DNA from: Streptomyces sp. ASQP_92
GTDB lineage: Bacteria > Actinomycetota > Actinomycetes > Streptomycetales > Streptomycetaceae
DNA length: 64,000 nucleotides
Direction: 5' to 3'
Assembly (NCBI RefSeq): GCF_025399895.1
Contig: NZ_JAODUA010000008.1
Span: 224,606 to 288,605 of the forward strand
Shown here: piece after piece, positions 61,572 through 64,000 of the stretch
How positions within the stretch are numbered: position 1 is the stretch's first letter
How the letters are laid out: each line of letters opens with the position of its first letter
Made by a program: the position numbers and the translations under genes
The notes under the pieces: model-generated
Told to the model about the DNA's origin: nothing
Database searches by the model: none
The model's input: the letters and a program-made list of their open reading frames with translations, nothing else

Positions 61572-64000
61572 GACCGCTCGCCCTCCTCGGGTGCGTTGTG
61601 GGCCGACGGGGCGGCCGGGGTGTGGTCGAGCCGGTCCAGCGCGGCGTCCAGGACGCGTCCGACGACGGCCTGCGGTCCGGGGTGCATCAGGTATTCGTGG
61701 CCGCAGTCGATCCGGTGGACGCGCAGCTCGCCCTCCACATGGGCCTCCCATCGGCCGGTGAGCTCGTCGGCCTCGTCCGGCGCGTACTCGCGGGTGGCGA
61801 GGAGCAGATGCATGTCGCCGGCGAAGCGGCCCGCGGTGAAGCGGTCCATCAGCTCGCCGTGGGTGCGGGCCAGGCGCAGCAGGCGCGGTATGCCCTGTTC
61901 GCCGAGTTCGGCCAGCGGGTGGTTCATCCGCCGGAGCGCGTCGAGGACTTCGGCCGGCGTCACCGTCCGCCCGGTGAACTCCTCACGGCTGCGTCCCAGT
62001 GCTTCGAGGGCCCGCAGCAGCAGCTCGCGGTCGTCCTGGTCGCCTTCCTCGCGTGCGGTCCGGCCGGGGTAACCGTCGAGGTTGGCGAGGAAGTCGACCT
62101 GATCGCCCGCCTGTTGGAGCTGTACGGCGATCTCGTGGGCGAGTACGCCGCCGTAGGACCAGCCGAGCAGCCGGTAGGGGCCGTGCGGCCGCAGCTCCTT
62201 GATGTGCCCGATGTACTCGGCGGCCACCGCCGTGATGTCGCTCGGCATGGGGGTGGCGCCGCCGGCCGCGGTGGACTGGAGTCCGTAGAGCGGGTGGCGC
62301 CGGTCGAGGTGTCCGGCGAGCCCGACGTAGGGGAGGCTGAAGCCGAGCCCGCTGTGGACGAGGAAGACCGGCGGGGCGTCGCCGCCCGGCCGGATCGGCA
62401 GGACGGGGGCGAACGGGTCGAGCAGACCGTCGGCGGCCGGGGCCGCCTTCTCGGTGCGGACGGCGAGTTCGGCCACCGTGCGGTGCAGCACCACATCGGC
62501 GACGGTGAACCGCAGCCCCGCGGTCTGGGCGCGGCTGACCAGGCGGACGGCGAGCAGGGAGTGGCCGCCGAGGTCGAAGAAGCTGTCGTCGACGCCGACC
62601 CGGTCGACGCCGAGGACCTGGGCGAACAGACCGCACAGCGCCTCCTCGACGGGGTCACGGGGCGCCCGCGAGGAGGCGGCGGCCGTGAAGTCGGGTGCGG
62701 GCAGCGCCCGCCGGTCGACCTTTCCGCTCGGCGACAGGGGCAGCGCGTCCAGCTCCACCACCACCGGCACCATGTACTCCGGCAGGGAGCGGCCCACGAA
62801 CTCCCGCAGCACGCCCGCGTCCACGCCCGCCGATCCGGCGGCCCCGACCACGTACGCCACGAGGACGCCACCGCGGCCGCCGTCGGAGCGGGCCACCACC
62901 ACGGCCCGGCCCACCGTGGGGTGGGTGAGGAGCACGGACTCGATCTCGCCGGGTTCGACTCGGAAGCCGCGCACCTTGATCTGGTCGTCCGCGCGTCCCA
63001 CGAACACCAGCCGCCCCTCGGCCGTCCACCGCACCACGTCTCCGGTGCGGTACATGCGGGCTCCGGGGGGCCCGAAGGGGCAGGCCACGAACCGCGAGGC
63101 GGTCAGGTCCGGCCGGCCCACATAGCCCCGGGCCAGGCCCGCGCCCGTCAGATACAGCTCGCCCCCGACCCCGACCGGCACGGGGCGCAGCGCCTCGTCC
63201 AGGACGAGGGCGCCGGTGTTCCACACCGGGCGGCCCAGCGTGACGGGTTCGCCCGCGGCGAGTTCGGTGGCGGTCGACCAGATGGTGGTCTCGGTCGGGC
63301 CGTAGAGGTTGGTGACCTCGGCGGCGTGCGCGGTCAGGGTGTCGGCGAGGGACTGCGGGAGCGCCTCGCCGCCGACCAGGACGCGCAGCCCCTGGACGGC
63401 TTCGGGGTCGCGCAGCACCAGTTCCTGCCACAGGGCCGGGGTCGCCTGCATCACGGTGACGCCGGCGCGTTCGATGAGCGCGGTCAGGGCCGCCGGGTCC
63501 AGGACGACACCGTCCCCGCCGATGACGACGCCGGCCCCGGACAGCAGCGGAAGGTAGAGCTCCAGGCCCGCGATGTCGAAGGACCAGGTGGTGACGGCGA
63601 GCAGCCGGTCGGCCGGGCCCATCGGGAAGCGCTCGCCCATGGAGAGCAGGAAGTTCATCAGGTTGCGGTGCTCGATCATGACGCCCTTGGGCCGTCCCGT
63701 GGAACCCGAGGTGTACAGCACATAGGCGGGGTGGGCGGGCCGCAGGGGCGCGGTCCGCTCCCCGTCGAGGGGGTCGGCCGCGCTGCGGACGGCCAGCGCG
63801 GTGACGGTCCCGGGGTCGTCCAGGACCAGGCGCGCGACGCCCGTCTCGGGCAGGGCCGCCGCGGTCGCCGTGTCGGTGACCAGGAGCGCGGGGCTCGCGT
63901 CGCCGAGGATCAGCGCGATGCGCTCGCCCGGATGGGCGGGGTCGATGGGCAAGTAGGCGGCGCCGGACTTCTGGACCGCCAGCAGGGCGACCACCATCGT
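61565..64000 (-). CDS. Nonribosomal peptide synthetase, terminal A-PCP-TE module (5' part off the right edge)
   Basis: At least 811 residues; the start lies beyond the window. Adenylation domain to ~62690 (YTSGSTGRPKG, NLYGPTETTIW, YRTGD, the Lys of PSGKVDR). Carrier domain ~62650-62450 (DDSFFDLGGHSLLAVRLV, Ser for phosphopantetheine). Thioesterase ~62420-61600 with nucleophile GWSYGGVLAHE, Asp in NLDGYPG and His in CGHEYLMHP. Specificity residues read by hand alignment to GrsA: D-I-L-Q-V-G-L-I-W-K, one change from the glycine code. So the last residue is probably glycine, followed by TE-catalysed release or cyclisation. No epimerisation domain is visible in this module. Confidence 0.95.
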   Translation of the reverse strand, partial: TMVVALLAVQKSGAAYLPIDPAHPGERIALILGDASPALLVTDTATAAALPETGVARLVLDDPGTVTALAVRSAADPLDGERTAPLRPAHPAYVLYTSGSTGRPKGVMIEHRNLMNFLLSMGERFPMGPADRLLAVTTWSFDIAGLELYLPLLSGAGVVIGGDGVVLDPAALTALIERAGVTVMQATPALWQELVLRDPEAVQGLRVLVGGEALPQSLADTLTAHAAEVTNLYGPTETTIWSTATELAAGEPVTLGRPVWNTGALVLDEALRPVPVGVGGELYLTGAGLARGYVGRPDLTASRFVACPFGPPGARMYRTGDVVRWTAEGRLVFVGRADDQIKVRGFRVEPGEIESVLLTHPTVGRAVVVARSDGGRGGVLVAYVVGAAGSAGVDAGVLREFVGRSLPEYMVPVVVELDALPLSPSGKVDRRALPAPDFTAAASSRAPRDPVEEALCGLFAQVLGVDRVGVDDSFFDLGGHSLLAVRLVSRAQTAGLRFTVADVVLHRTVAELAVRTEKAAPAADGLLDPFAPVLPIRPGGDAPPVFLVHSGLGFSLPYVGLAGHLDRRHPLYGLQSTAAGGATPMPSDITAVAAEYIGHIKELRPHGPYRLLGWSYGGVLAHEIAVQLQQAGDQVDFLANLDGYPGRTAREEGDQDDRELLLRALEALGRSREEFTGRTVTPAEVLDALRRMNHPLAELGEQGIPRLLRLARTHGELMDRFTAGRFAGDMHLLLATREYAPDEADELTGRWEAHVEGELRVHRIDCGHEYLMHPGPQAVVGRVLDAALDRLDHTPAAPSAHNAPEEGERSW

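Overview
The window is high-GC actinobacterial DNA with strong third-position G/C, many GTG/TTG starts, four-base stop/start overlaps and families typical of Streptomyces: a SARP regulator, SpoIIE/HATPase proteins, mycothiol synthesis and an NRPS cluster. The order mshB - S9 peptidase - oligopeptide ABC operons - typA - succinate dehydrogenase resembles the chromosomal core of Streptomyces around mshB and bldK. I saw no tRNA, rRNA, insertion sequence or true CRISPR array.

Layout. 1-5.5 kb: a PG-binding membrane protein (cut by the left edge), a small membrane protein coupled to mshB, another small membrane protein, and a cytosolic S9 peptidase. 5.8-30.1 kb: three complete oligopeptide ABC importer operons, called here Opp-A (plus strand; permease-lipoprotein-permease-ATPase-ATPase, the bldKABCDE order), Opp-B and Opp-C (minus strand; lipoprotein-permease-permease-ATPase-ATPase, close paralogues of each other). 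Each has a strong hairpin directly after its binding-protein gene. Between Opp-B and Opp-C sits an island of about 6 kb: an orphan LuxR-type regulator, an AfsR-like SARP, and a minus-strand cassette of a 44-residue peptide gene followed by a HExxH enzyme with a PqqD-like C-terminus. This cassette looks like a small RiPP (modified peptide) system and is the most interesting item. 30.6-35.1 kb: typA and a large lone lipoprotein. 35.4-39.3 kb: a succinate dehydrogenase operon. 39.3-50.1 kb: housekeeping, regulatory and secreted proteins (GH18-like protein, SpoIIE-type phosphatase, anti-sigma-like ATPase, Nudix, SPOR, GntR, DUF4190, nitrilase, MarR with a divergent secreted SMP-30-like protein).

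50.3-64.0 kb is the edge of a nonribosomal peptide cluster. It carries a type II thioesterase, class II DAHP synthase, trpE/trpG/trpD/trpC duplicates, a MocR-type regulator, a DrrA/DrrB-type ABC exporter, an MbtH protein, a P450 and the terminal A-PCP-TE module of an NRPS running off the right edge. The set of shikimate and anthranilate genes implies that the product uses tryptophan or an anthranilate-derived unit; the terminal module has a glycine-like specificity code.

Two intergenic arrays (12.08-12.36 and 40.41-40.86 kb) carry the same GC-rich 19-21 bp element in forward then inverted orientation. In the second array the element recurs exactly every 56 bp. Shared TGGTC-type half-sites upstream of trpE and trpD mark the probable operator of the MocR regulator.
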